Source: Mikania micrantha (taxonomy: Eukaryota > Streptophyta > Magnoliopsida > Asterales > Asteraceae). From it: a stretch of 64,000 bases of DNA. The notes under the pieces are model-generated. The model was not told where the DNA came from. It saw only the letters and a program-made list of their open reading frames with translations, and did no database searches. Where the stretch lies: assembly GCA_009363875.1 (NCBI GenBank), contig CM018685.1, positions 53,083,087 to 53,147,086 on the forward strand, given 5' to 3'. Positions 53,248 through 63,640 of this stretch are shown here, piece by piece. Each line of letters begins with the position of its first letter. Positions within the stretch are counted from its first letter, which is position 1. The translations under genes and the position numbers were made by a program.

Positions 53248-56200
53248 ATGGCTCCCAAACGAGGTCGACCTGCTAAGAGGTCTATCAATAACATTATTAA
53301 CCCGGAGACGAATCAAGTTCCACCAGTAAATACTGAATCAAATACAGATCCACAGGTTAATTTGGAAACGAATACTGTTCCACCTTTGAACCCGGGAGTG
53401 AACACTGCTCCACCTGCAGATGCAAGTGGATCTGAAACGAATGAGGCAATGATAGCGCGAATCGTGCGGGAACAGTTAACTGCTTGCGGTGTTTTGGTAC
53501 AACACCAACCTCATGTTACTACGGGTTCGGGTGGAGGCCATAATATCAACGAACATACTGTTACTGGTGGCAATGCGGAAACTCATCATACCACTGGTAC
53601 CAATACAACTGCTCCTGATCCACCAAGACAGGGATGTACATATAAGTATTTTGCTTCCTGTAACCCTCCTACCTTTACTGGCAAGGAAGGAGCGGCTGGA
53701 TTATTGAGGTGGATCGAAGAAATGGAAAACAAATTGAAAATCAGCCAGTGTTTAAAGGAGCATGAAGTGTCTTATGCTGCCTGTTCTTTCAAGGAATCAG
53801 CTTTGACCTGGTGGAATACCCAGGTAAAAACGTTGGGATCAGCTACAATAGATTTGATGGGCTGGAATGAATTTAAAACTCTGGTTAGATCAGAGTACTG
53901 CCCACTCACTGAAATCCAAAAGCTCCAGGAGGAATTCTGGAACCACTCGATGATTGGGGCTGATTGTTTAGCGTATACCCATCGTTTTCATGAACTCACT
54001 TGTTTACTTCCCGACATGTTTCCTACAGAATCAACGTTGATCGAGAAGTATATTAAGGGACTGGTTCCCCAGATTCGGGGAATGGTAACTGCCGCCGAAC
54101 CAACGACTCTTAAACGTGCAATTCTTCTGACCACTAAGCTTACCGATGAGGCGGTAAGGAGTGGTATGTTGTCAACAAAAACTCAGACGGCCGCGGGCCG
54201 TAGTGATGTTGGTACCTCGAATGTTTCGAAAGGTACCAAACGAAAGTGGTTTGGAAAAACCAAGGCCAAGGTCCCGGCTGAAACTAGCAACCCAGTCGGG
54301 AGAAATTACGGTGCAGTGGTTTCTGAGAGGAAAGGTTACACTGGGCAGGCACCTAAATGTACTCGGTGTTCATTTCATCATTCTGGACCGTGTCCTACTT
54401 GTGCCAACTGTAATAGGGTTGGGCACTACACCAAGTATTGCAACTTCCCTACTCGTCAACCGAATCAAGCATCTCGACAAACCGCTCCAATGAACCGGTC
54501 ATGTTACAAGTGCGGGAGTCCTGATCACTTGATTAAAAACTGCCCAAACAATAATAACACCAATCCGGCAAATGAAGCTAGGGGAAGAGCTTTTCAAATT
54601 GGTGCAACCGAGGCGAGGAATGATGCAAACATCGTCACTGGTACGTTTTTACTCAATAATCTTTACGTAGCAGTTCTTTTTGATACGGGAGCAGATAAGA
54701 GCTTTATCTCTCCTGAATTTGCATCATTACTTTCATTGCCTGTGGTAGATTTAGAAACTCCCTATGTTATTGAACTTGCTAATGGCAAGATGATTAAAAC
54801 TAACAGTGTTATTCAAGGATGTTCCTTGAATCTAAATGATCATCTTTTCGATATCGATTTACTTCCTATTGAGCTTGGGAGCTTTGATGTGGTAGTCGGT
54901 ATGGACTGGCTTTCGGTTAACCAAGCTGAAGTCATATGTCAGAATAAGGTGATTCGTATTCCCTTATCTGAAGGTAATGCACTGTTAGTTCAAGGTGAAC
55001 GAGCTGGCAGAAAACTGGGTATCATTTCTTCTATGCAAACTCAGAAATGTTTACGGAAAGGTTGTCCGGCCTTTCTAGCATATGTGATCAATAACAGTTC
55101 TTCACAAAAACGGATCGAGAATATTCCAGTGGTCAAGGATTTTCCTGAAGTTTTTCCTGAAGATATATCAGGATTACCCCCAGTGAGACAGGTTGAATTT
55201 CATATTGACTTGATTCCAGGCGCCGCACCTGTTGCTAAAGCCCTGTATCGGCTTGCGCCATCAGAAATGCAAGAACTTTCAGGTCAATTACAAGAACTGT
55301 TAGACAAAGGTTTTATAAGACCTAGTTTCTCACCCTGGGGAACACCTATTCTTTTTATGAAAAAGAAGGATGGATCATTCAGGATGTGTATTGACTACAG
55401 GGAGCTCAATAAACTAACAATCAAAAACCGTTATCCATTACCACGTATAGATGATCTGTTTGATCAACTTCAAGGCGCTACCTATTTCTCAAAAATCGAT
55501 TTAAGATCCGGATATCATCAATTACGAGTGCATGAAGATGATGTTCCTAAAACTGCTTTCCGAACTCGGTACGGGCATTATGAATTTCTAGTAATGCCAT
55601 TTGGCTTAACAAATGCACCAGCAGTTTTCATGGATCTGATGAATCGAGTATGTAGACCGTATCAGGATAAGTTTGTGATTGTGTTTATTGATGATATTCT
55701 CATTTATTCTCGAAATCAACAAGAACATGCTCAACACTTGAAACTAATCTTGGAACTGTTGGCACATGAGAAATTATATGCCAAGTTATCCAAGTGTGAG
55801 TTCTGGTTACGAGAAGTGCAATTTCTTGGGCATGTAGTAAATCAAAACGATATTCAGGTGGATCCCAGTAAGCTTAAAGCTGTAGAACAATGGGAAACAC
55901 CAAGAACCCCGACTGAAATCCGTCAATTCTTGGGGTTGGCAGGTTATTATCGCCGATTCATCAAGAACTTTTCAAAGATAGCCTTGCCACTTACTACATT
56001 GACCCAGAAAAATCAACCGTTTGTATGGGATTCTCAACAGGAGGAGGCATTCCAACTGTTGAAACACAAACTCTGCAACGCACCTATATTGGCACTACCG
56101 GAAGGTACTGATAACTTCATAGTGTATTGTGATGCTTCACGTCAAGGTCTTGGGTGTGTTTTAATGCAGAACGATAAGGTAATTGCTTACGCTTCTCGGC

Positions 56201-56340
56201 AGTTGAAAGTACACGAGAAGAACTATACCACTCATGATCTAGAACTTGGTGCAGTGGTATTTGCACTCAAGATTTGGAGACATTATTTATACGGAACCAA
56301 GTGTACGATACTGATCACAAAAGTCTCCAACACATTCTAG
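53248..56340 (+). CDS. Chromovirus gag, protease, reverse transcriptase and RNase H (broken at 3' end)
   Basis: A 1030-codon frame. Gag capsid-like region is about residues 125-290 (WWNTQV, RSEYCP motifs). Cys/His-rich segments lie near 370-400 and a CCHC zinc knuckle at 419-432. The aspartic protease motif DTGA is at 479-482. Reverse transcriptase spans about 630-870, with the FIDD catalytic box at 813-816. RNase H begins near 955, with the first catalytic Asp at 962. Homology leaves the frame near 56310, where a short deletion shifts translation to a stop 30 bases on; integrase continues in another frame. The ATG follows a TTAGCAG acceptor-like site by four bases. The proteins act in cytoplasmic particles to copy the element's RNA. 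Confidence 0.93.
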   Translation: MAPKRGRPAKRSINNIINPETNQVPPVNTESNTDPQVNLETNTVPPLNPGVNTAPPADASGSETNEAMIARIVREQLTACGVLVQHQPHVTTGSGGGHNINEHTVTGGNAETHHTTGTNTTAPDPPRQGCTYKYFASCNPPTFTGKEGAAGLLRWIEEMENKLKISQCLKEHEVSYAACSFKESALTWWNTQVKTLGSATIDLMGWNEFKTLVRSEYCPLTEIQKLQEEFWNHSMIGADCLAYTHRFHELTCLLPDMFPTESTLIEKYIKGLVPQIRGMVTAAEPTTLKRAILLTTKLTDEAVRSGMLSTKTQTAAGRSDVGTSNVSKGTKRKWFGKTKAKVPAETSNPVGRNYGAVVSERKGYTGQAPKCTRCSFHHSGPCPTCANCNRVGHYTKYCNFPTRQPNQASRQTAPMNRSCYKCGSPDHLIKNCPNNNNTNPANEARGRAFQIGATEARNDANIVTGTFLLNNLYVAVLFDTGADKSFISPEFASLLSLPVVDLETPYVIELANGKMIKTNSVIQGCSLNLNDHLFDIDLLPIELGSFDVVVGMDWLSVNQAEVICQNKVIRIPLSEGNALLVQGERAGRKLGIISSMQTQKCLRKGCPAFLAYVINNSSSQKRIENIPVVKDFPEVFPEDISGLPPVRQVEFHIDLIPGAAPVAKALYRLAPSEMQELSGQLQELLDKGFIRPSFSPWGTPILFMKKKDGSFRMCIDYRELNKLTIKNRYPLPRIDDLFDQLQGATYFSKIDLRSGYHQLRVHEDDVPKTAFRTRYGHYEFLVMPFGLTNAPAVFMDLMNRVCRPYQDKFVIVFIDDILIYSRNQQEHAQHLKLILELLAHEKLYAKLSKCEFWLREVQFLGHVVNQNDIQVDPSKLKAVEQWETPRTPTEIRQFLGLAGYYRRFIKNFSKIALPLTTLTQKNQPFVWDSQQEEAFQLLKHKLCNAPILALPEGTDNFIVYCDASRQGLGCVLMQNDKVIAYASRQLKVHEKNYTTHDLELGAVVFALKIWRHYLYGTKCTILITKVSNTF

Positions 56341-57767
56341 ATCAGAAAATGATAAATATGCGACAAAGGCATTGGGTTGAATTGTTGAATGACTACGATT
56401 GTGAAATTCGTTATCACCCAGGCAAAGCGAACGTCGTAGCCGATGCCTTAAGTCGTAAGGAAAGAGTCAAACCTTTACGTGTGAAAGCGTTGGGTATGAC
56501 TATTCAAACTAGTCTAATTCCTCAAATTAAAGAAGCTCAGCAACAAGCTTTACAAGCAACGAACTATTCTGCTGAGGGACTGAGAGGATTAGATAAGAAA
56601 CTCGATACCAAAGACGATGGACTGTTGTATTTCAAAAACCGAATGTGGGTTCCTCTATTCAGTAACTCTAGAACAATTATCTTGGATGAGGCGCACAAAT
56701 CCAGGTATTCTATTCATCCAAGTGCTGATAAAATGTACAAAGATCTCAAGGATTTTTACTGGTGGCCTGGAATGAAGAAACACATAGCTGAATACGTGGA
56801 TCGATGTCTAACATGTCTCAAAGTTAAGGCTGAACATCAACGACCATCTGGGTTATTACAACAACCGGAGATTCCCATGTGGAAATGGGATCAGATCTCT
56901 ATGGATTTCATTACTAAACTACCCAGAACATCACGTAATTATGACTCTATATGGGTTATCGTTGATCGCCTTACGAAATTTGCGCATTTCTTACCCATCC
57001 GAGAGGATTATTCTATGTATCGACTCGCTAAACTCTATGTTAATGAGATTGTATCTCGACACGGAGTACCGATCTCTATCATTTTTTACAGAGATAGTCG
57101 ATTTATGTCACGATTTTGGCAAACTCTTCAGAATGCTCTGGGCACGCAAATCAATATGAGCACAGCTTATCATCCACAAACTGACAGGCAGACTGAACGA
57201 ACAAATCAAACTCTTGAAGATATGCTCAGAAGCTGTGTAATTGATTTTGGAGGTAGCTGGGATATCCATCTTCCACTTGTTGAATTTTCATACAATAACA
57301 GCTACCATACCAGTATTCATTGCGCTCCATTTGAAGCACTGTATGGACGTAAGTGTAGATCACCTATCTGTTGGTCAGAGGTAGGTGAAAGTCAAATCAT
57401 ACGCCCAGAATTCATTCAAGAAACAACTGATAAGATTGCACTCATTCAGGAACGAATTAAAGCTGCTCGCGATCGTCAAAAGAGTTATGCTGATAATCGC
57501 CGTAGACCACTCGAATTTCAAGTAGGTGATCGGGTAATGTTGAAAGTGTCACCTTGGAAAGGCATTTTCAGATTGGGGAAGCGAGGTAAACTTTCGCCAA
57601 GATTTGTAGGGCCATTTAAAATTCTTGAACGAATTGGACCAGTAGCCTACAGACTTGAATTACCTCTTGAACTCGGTAACATTCATGATGTCTTTCATGT
57701 GTCTAATCTGAAGAAATGCTTAACTGATGAATCGTTGATCGTACCTCTCGAAGAGATTCCATATTGA
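56312..57767 (+). pseudogene. Chromovirus RNase H end and integrase, displaced frame with altered active site
   Basis: Continues the polyprotein in a different frame. RNase H ends with YHPGKANVVADALSRK. The HHCC zinc domain of integrase lies at about codons 140-185 of the frame opening at 56274. In the catalytic core the first Asp (211) and the Glu (308) are present. The middle catalytic Asp, normally the D of an S-D-R motif, appears as Tyr 272 (codon 57087-57089), so DNA joining should be lost. The C-terminal GPF-type segment (PRFVGPFKILERIGPVAYRL) is intact. The frame ends at 57767, where an extra base puts the chromodomain-like part out of frame. Confidence 0.88.
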
Positions 57768-57942
57768 TGAAAAACTTCAATTCAGTGAAGAACCAGTAGA
57801 GGTAATGGATCGGGAAACGAAAGTGCTAAAACGTAGCCGCATACCAATTGTTAAAATGCGATGGAACTCGCAGCGAGGACCCGAATATACGTGGGAACGT
57901 GAAGATCAAATGAAAGCAAAGTACCCACATCTATTCTCATAA
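57768..57942 (+). pseudogene. Chromovirus chromodomain-like C-terminal segment, out of frame
   Basis: Read in its own frame this segment gives SRIPIVKMRWNS, then RGPEYTWEREDQMK and a stop at 57940-57942. That matches the group-II chromodomain-like end of Tekay/Del integrases, thought to steer insertion. A single-base disturbance near 57757-57767 separates it from integrase, so this copy's integrase would lack it. Confidence 0.8.
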
Positions 57943-57994
57943 ACAATTGCCGTAATGTAAGTCTTCACTAAATTTCGGGACGAAATTTCTCTAA

Positions 57995-58005
57995 CAGGAG
58001 GAGAC
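57995..58005 (+). other. Polypurine tract
   Basis: AGGAGGAGAC directly before the 3' LTR, the plus-strand primer for reverse transcription. It follows the GGGACGAAATTTCTCTAACA block common in plant gypsy elements. Confidence 0.9.
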
Positions 58006-60144
58006 TGTGACAGTTAAAAATTCGGCATTAATGACGTGAGCACATTTGGTCGTGCTTGAAATCCACGAGGATTTAGCAACTTTGGTTATTAGAGATTGAT
58101 AGTATGTCAAAAATGGTGAACGTGGGCGAAAACCGTGCGCGAAACGGAGTTACGGATTGTCCGGAATCGCGAAACGAAGTTTAAAATCAAACATTGGACG
58201 ATTTTGCCCTGGGGCGGTACGCCCCGGACCAAACCGTGGGTCGGGGCGGTACGCCCGGACACCAGATGAGTGTGGGCCACCTTTTTCCCTCCAGGCGGTA
58301 CGCCCCAGCCCAGCGTCTGGCTCGGGGCGGTGCGCCTGGCCTACTAAGTCGGTTAAAAATTATTTAAAGCGATCAGATTTCATGGGAAGCCTCAAAAACC
58401 TTCCTTTCGAGCTGTTCTTGATCCCAGGCGAAAAAAAAACATATCTACACCTCAAATCTTCATATTAAAGCCGTTTGAAGCCACAAATCGCACCACGGAT
58501 CGTGTTTTCAAGTTCTGATCGTCGTTCTAACCGCAGGAATCCGTCAAATCAGGTAATGATCCGCTTAAACTTTCTGGTTTGATATGGATTGATTAGATCT
58601 TGATTTTGAACGTAATGAGATAGTTAGGATTGTTGATTATTGCCTAGATGGTGACTAGGATTGATTATAAACGAAGAACACGAAGTTCTAACGGTTAAAT
58701 TCTTGTTTTGATCCGTTGTAATGCCCGATTTTCATGAAATCATAACTATGATTATAATGGTTTAAACCATTTGATTGTAACAATGTAGGTGATTAGTTTG
58801 ATTAATCTTTGAAATACAAAGGTTAAATCCAAGTGTTTCAAACTAATCATAATCATTAACATACTCACTGGAATAATTATCTGATGTTTATGATAACAAT
58901 CAGATTGGTATGTTAAACATGGTTAATATTCCTATTATGATACTACATTGTGATATTTCATATTATTTGGGTAATCAATAACAAGGATTAATCATTCCTA
59001 AGCCATTAAATCATCTAGAAGCTGTTTTAGCATTATAATCAACAACATTAACTATTTGGTTAATCCTAGATTATTCTGATTAATCAAACATGTCATCAAC
59101 TTCTTATTAGGAATCTGAATCAGTATAGGTTCCCACATTATCATACATTGTATGATACGATATTAAATTAACTAATTAAATACTTAATATTAGTTTGATG
59201 ACTTTCAAAGCAATGTCTTTGACATTGAACGTTCAGGAAGATCTAATCAGTAAACTAGAACATAAATAATTCATTAAATGTAATTAAATGCAGAATCATC
59301 TCTTTGTTGTTAGCTTTGAGAGATTTTGCTACCCTTATATCATCAGGTGAGTTTCGTACAACCCCTTTTCTCTTTATTGTTTTATAAACATCGGGGTAAC
59401 TCTGCAAACTATTTCTGAACACATGATATGCGTCACTGATATCTGTGTGATTTCATGTGACTTTTGTGTGATTTCATGGGATTTTGCCGTTAGTATCTTT
59501 ATCACAGTATCAAAAGTCCTCATTTCTTGAACTGTATCTAGTGAACCCATGTGGGGCCGAACAGGAATCATTAATAGTACTATTGTCTGACAAACCATTT
59601 GCTGGGAGGATTGCATCTCCCCTTGTGTGAATGTTTGGTACCTGTTTCCAAAACACTTCTTAATGTTAGTGATAGACATTAAGATAATGAGGCATTAAGA
59701 TATTTACCGACGGGTAGTATCTTCGTGAACGAACATCTGTCGTAAAGGAACTAGATACAGGCCCCATGGTTATGTAGAACTGAACTTTTGTGAACATTAC
59801 TTATCATATCATATTGTTTTAATTGAACTGTCGAACTCACTAGCTTTGTTCTGACATTTCAAAATCAAACATTTTTGCAGGTCAACGGTGACAATACGGT
59901 GAGGATGCACTTCATACATTTGTAATTAAATAAGATAGTTGTGCAATAAATTTAGTTGTAAACTGTAATTTTGGTTGTGATGACAAAACCTTTGCTAATG
60001 TATTTACTTTAAGATAATCTGTGTGCTGTGATATTGGTTCAAGTAAGTCACACCTCATCTATGAGACATCACCACTATGCTTCCGCAACCTTCTCAGAGT
60101 GACGAATGACATCATCTCAGGTGACAAGAGGTGGGGGTGTGACA
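58006..60144 (+). repeat. 3' LTR of the chromovirus
   Basis: 2139 bp from TGTGACAG to GTGTGACA, followed by the GTTGA duplication. It matches the 5' LTR along its length apart from about two dozen substitutions and one 6-bp indel near its start. The last bases GTGACA keep the CA end that has changed to GA in the 5' LTR. Confidence 0.95.
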
Positions 60145-60149
60145 GTTGA

Positions 60150-60712
60150 AGATAGATCTATTGGGTTTGAGAAACCTCAATTGGTAGACGGGATCTACGC
60201 AAGTGTTTAACTAGCCAATTCAACATTACTATTGTTTGTCTTAGACAATAGTGGAAAGGAAAAACATGCAACAGCATGCAACAGTCAGCTTCGGTGTCAA
60301 CCACTTATGTAAATAGTACAATGACTAGCTATCATGACTATGCAATGCGTGATTATGTTATCTGCAAACATTACATTTCAAACAGTTGTTCAAACATTGT
60401 GATTACATATACAAACCTATGTATGCACCAACCTTTGTGTTGACTTGATTTACATGTTTTCTCAGGACACTAAGGCACAAGCAAGGACAAGCAGGGACTA
60501 GGACGTTGAGTCTCATGCATATAGTTTATTTAGATTGTTGAATTAAAACACAGAACATTGTATTTATGGTTTGGCAACTGTTACATTTGGTTATTGGTTT
60601 TCAAACGCTTCCGCAAATGTTAAACTTTGATTTTACAAATTAAGACTGAATTATGTTTGAAAGCATATAAAGGTCTTTGGTTATGTCTAATGCCTGAGAT
60701 CCTGGTTTGTCA
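60150..60712 (+). mobile_element. Old LTR-like sequence, right part
   Basis: Non-coding sequence continuing the host element interrupted by the chromovirus, ending CCTGGTTTGTCA. Assigned only because 47453-49256 begins like an LTR and this ends like one. Confidence 0.35.
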
Positions 60713-61374
60713 CGCCCTACACGGTGTGATTCCGTTAGTTGAAATTTCAAAGTGTGATATCACTCAAACAAAATTGGAATGGAATCGTCAAATTCTAAAC
60801 CCTAAAACTAAAAGAGAAAAACAATGACTAGCAGTAAAGACATATGACGAGTAAAAGATACAGTTGAATAACCTAAATTCTAAAAGCTAAACCCTCAAAG
60901 TTAAACAAAAAATAAAATACAATAAAATATAAAGCTAAATCCCAAAGCTAGACCCTTAGTTATTAACTTTAAAGCTAAATCTTAAAGGCACAATTATGAG
61001 CATAAGACATAATAAGCTAGAAAACATAAATTATAAAACCTAAAACTTATATCATAAGATCTAAAGTCTAAAAGCCAAAGCATAAAGTTAAACTTTAACG
61101 CACAATGACAAGCAGGAAAAACAAAATGAAAATGACCAGAATAGACATATTGATGACGAATATAAAGATATAATGAACTAAAAAAACATAAATTCAATAA
61201 CCTAAAAGGTATACCCTAAAGTATATACCAAACACTAAACTCTAAAATCTAAGATCGTATAGTTTGTGGTGTCAGATCTAACGCTCCTAGAATCAATACA
61301 ACTGGAGTTCGTTTAAGCTTATTTATAAGTGACTAAAAATCATCTTCATCCTTTTCATACAGTGAACAAAAGCT
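60713..61374. other. A-rich region with CCTAAA/AGCTAAA motifs, no gene
   Basis: From 60790 to 61260 the plus strand is strikingly poor in G and T-run sequence and rich in CTAAACCCT, CCTAAA and AAAGCTAAA words. They resemble scattered degenerate plant telomere-type (CCCTAAA) units but do not form a regular array. No coding frame is supportable. Confidence 0.45.
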
Positions 61375-62891
61375 GCAGCCTCACTTGTTTTCTTTTTAAA
61401 CAACCAAATTTTGAATTTTTTGTTTTAAGTAAAGAAGATTTAATTTAATAAAGAACCAGTTTGATTTCTACCTTTAATCAAACAAAGAAAACGTGTTCTA
61501 ACAACACCACCATCTTCTTCTACTTATACCCTAACCAACCCAACTTCCGGTGGCATCATGCGTGAAGACATGGAAACCACCTTCATCTTCATATTCAACA
61601 TCTCATCTTCATAAACTTTGTCAGCCTGATCAATTTATGTTTGGAATCATTATTAACGGGCTTTGTAAAGTAGGTCACACTAGCAAGGCCCTTGAATTGC
61701 TTAGCTTCATGGAAGCAGGCCCATGTAAACCATGTGTAGTACACTGCAGTCATTGATAGCCTTTGCAAAGACAAAATGGTTGATGATGCATTACAACTGT
61801 TTGCCAAGATGACTGATAAGGGCGTCCTTGCAAACGTTATCACTTACAACTCTTTGATTCAGGGTTTATGTAACTTTGGGCGACAGACAGAAGCTGCAAA
61901 AATGTTGAGAGAGATGGAGGAGAAAGGAGTATATCCAGGAGTGGATACCTTTAATATCTTGGTAAATGAATTTTGCAAGCAAGGATCTGTGAAAGATGCA
62001 GAGCTTGCTGTACAGGAAATGGTACGAAGAGGAATACATCCAAATGTTATCACTTATAATTCACTAATTGATGGATACTGTTTACGTGATGAAATGCATG
62101 AAGCAGAGAAAGTTCTTGATCGCATGGTGGAGAGGGATCTTGTGCCAAGCATTGTAACATATAACAACCTGATAAATGGATACTGTAAGAAGAAGCAAAT
62201 TGATAAGGCCATGAATCTTTTTCGAGAGGTCCCAAACAAGGGTTTGATTCCGGATGTTATTACTTACAATTGCATTTTGCAAGGTTTGTTTCATTCGAGG
62301 AATCCTGCAGAAGCTAGAGAACACTTTAACAAGATGCAAGCAAAGGGTATGGCTCCCGATATATGCACCTATCGTATCTTGTTCCATGGAATGTGTAATA
62401 ATGGTCAGTGTTCTGATGCAATGGCTCTCTTCCGTTCCTTGGGGAATAAAGGATTGATGAAAGATGTTGTGTTGTATAATATATTGATTGATGGTTGTAG
62501 CAAATCTGGGAAGCCTAACTTGGCTATGGATCTGTTTGATGAACTTTCTTTGAAAGGATTGCAACCAAATGTTAGGACCTATAATGTGATGATACGTGTA
62601 TATTGCCAAGAGGGGTTATTGATTAAAGGTATGGAATTGTTTAGAAAGATGGAAGAGAATGGTTGTTTACCAAATAGCTTCACGTACAATGTCATTGTTC
62701 AAGAGTTGTTGAAGAAAAATGAGAATCAAGAGGCAGCAAATTTTCTTGAAGAAATGATTAATCGAGGTTTTAAGGTTGATCTTGCTACTTTAGCAAATCT
62801 GATACCCCGGATCCCCGACGTGGGAAAAGATTCTTGTTTGCGAACTGTCATTCAAAAGCTAACAGGTGTAGAACCAAAGATGGCAGAGTAA
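61375..62891 (+). pseudogene. RFL-type PPR copy C: duplicate of B with 5' deletion and frameshift
   Basis: Promoter and leader (61375-61608) match copy B up to the shared ISSS codons of the upstream frame. The sequence then jumps to the codons for the end of B's third repeat, deleting the PPR start, targeting sequence and about three repeats (some 580 bp). A further 5-bp deletion near 61744 causes a stop at 61755. From 61776 an open frame of 371 codons starting MVDDALQLFAKM carries about nine to ten repeats nearly identical to B through to the C-terminus (TGVEPKMAE). Without a targeting peptide and with leader ATGs in the way, it is probably non-functional. A protein from 61776 would lack organelle import unless spliced differently. 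Confidence 0.88.
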
Positions 62892-63500
62892 CAAAATTAT
62901 CATCTTGATTCATTTCCTGAACTTGTCATAATGAGTTTGGGTGTTTGCTTTAATTACGAGGAACAACTAACTGTTGAAGACGAATATGATGAGGAGGATG
63001 AGACTCATATTGAAGCTCAAGGAAAGTTCTAGAATCAGGCGGCTCATAAGCCTTGAATTGGCGATGAGGAGGTAGCCTTGCCAATGCTTGATATCATATT
63101 TCTGAAGACTCCAATGCCAGAAATCAACAAAAGTCTTGCTTGTTTTGGCTTATAGTTGTTGAGCATTTCATAAGCAAGTTGGCAGTAGCAACCAAAAATG
63201 TCACCAACTCAATTTGAGGAAAAAATTCTCGTTTTCCAACAAACATTCAAAAGCTAAAAAGTGTAAGAAAAATGGTAGGATATATAGTTTAGCTTCTTGG
63301 TTAATTTCTTAAATTGATCAAAATACGATTCGGGTATTTGTTCTTATCGTTGCTTTCTTGCTTAACGCCTCATTTGCGGTGTACACATATAGTGTATATA
63401 TGTGTGGGCCATCAAGAGGCCAAAGTAAAATTACACTAATTTTAATGTTATTTTACTTATTTTTGTGAAAATAACGTTAAACATGTTGGGATGATCAACT
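62892..63500. other. Intergenic region downstream of PPR C
   Basis: After about 45 bases shared with the PPR B 3' end (AACTTGTCATAA..AGTTTGGGTGT), the sequence diverges. A GAAGACGAATATGATGAGGAGG stretch near 62976 is acidic-coding-like but has no extended frame. Nothing else is recognised. Confidence 0.45.
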
Positions 63501-63504
63501 TCAT

Positions 63505-63640
63505 TTCAAACGATAACTTTGAGCCGGGGACTCCTTTGGAGCAGCCTCTCTATCTCAACTATGATAGAGGTAAGGCTTGTGTCTATCTTCCCCCAGACCC
63601 TACTGAAAAGTGAGAATATACCGGGTAAGTTTGTTTGTTT
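63505..63640 (+). mobile_element. RTE-type LINE 3' tail
   Basis: GAGCCGGGGACTCC, GAGCAGCCTCTCTATC, GATAGAGGTAAGGC, CCCCCAGACCCTACTG and ATACCGGGTAAGTTTG lead to a TTTGTTTGTTTG tail. This is the signature 3' end of plant RTE-clade LINEs and the same family end as 33490-33640. It is severely 5'-truncated, with no coding part left. Confidence 0.8.

Larger units (their letters stand above)
49257..60144 (+). mobile_element. Complete Ty3/Gypsy chromovirus (Tekay/Del-like), 10.9 kb
   Basis: Full element: 5' LTR, tRNA-Met primer site, an extra ORF, gag-protease-RT-RNase H, integrase, a C-terminal chromodomain-like segment, polypurine tract and 3' LTR, between GTTGA duplications. Protein order and a group-II-like chromodomain (RSRIPIVK, WERED) place it in the chromovirus Tekay/Del lineage. 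The LTRs differ at about two dozen positions in 2.14 kb by hand count, so insertion is recent. Yet pol has a small deletion at the RNase H/integrase join, a further frame break after the integrase, and an apparent integrase active-site change. The copy cannot be autonomous and was probably moved in trans, or decayed quickly. Confidence 0.95.
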
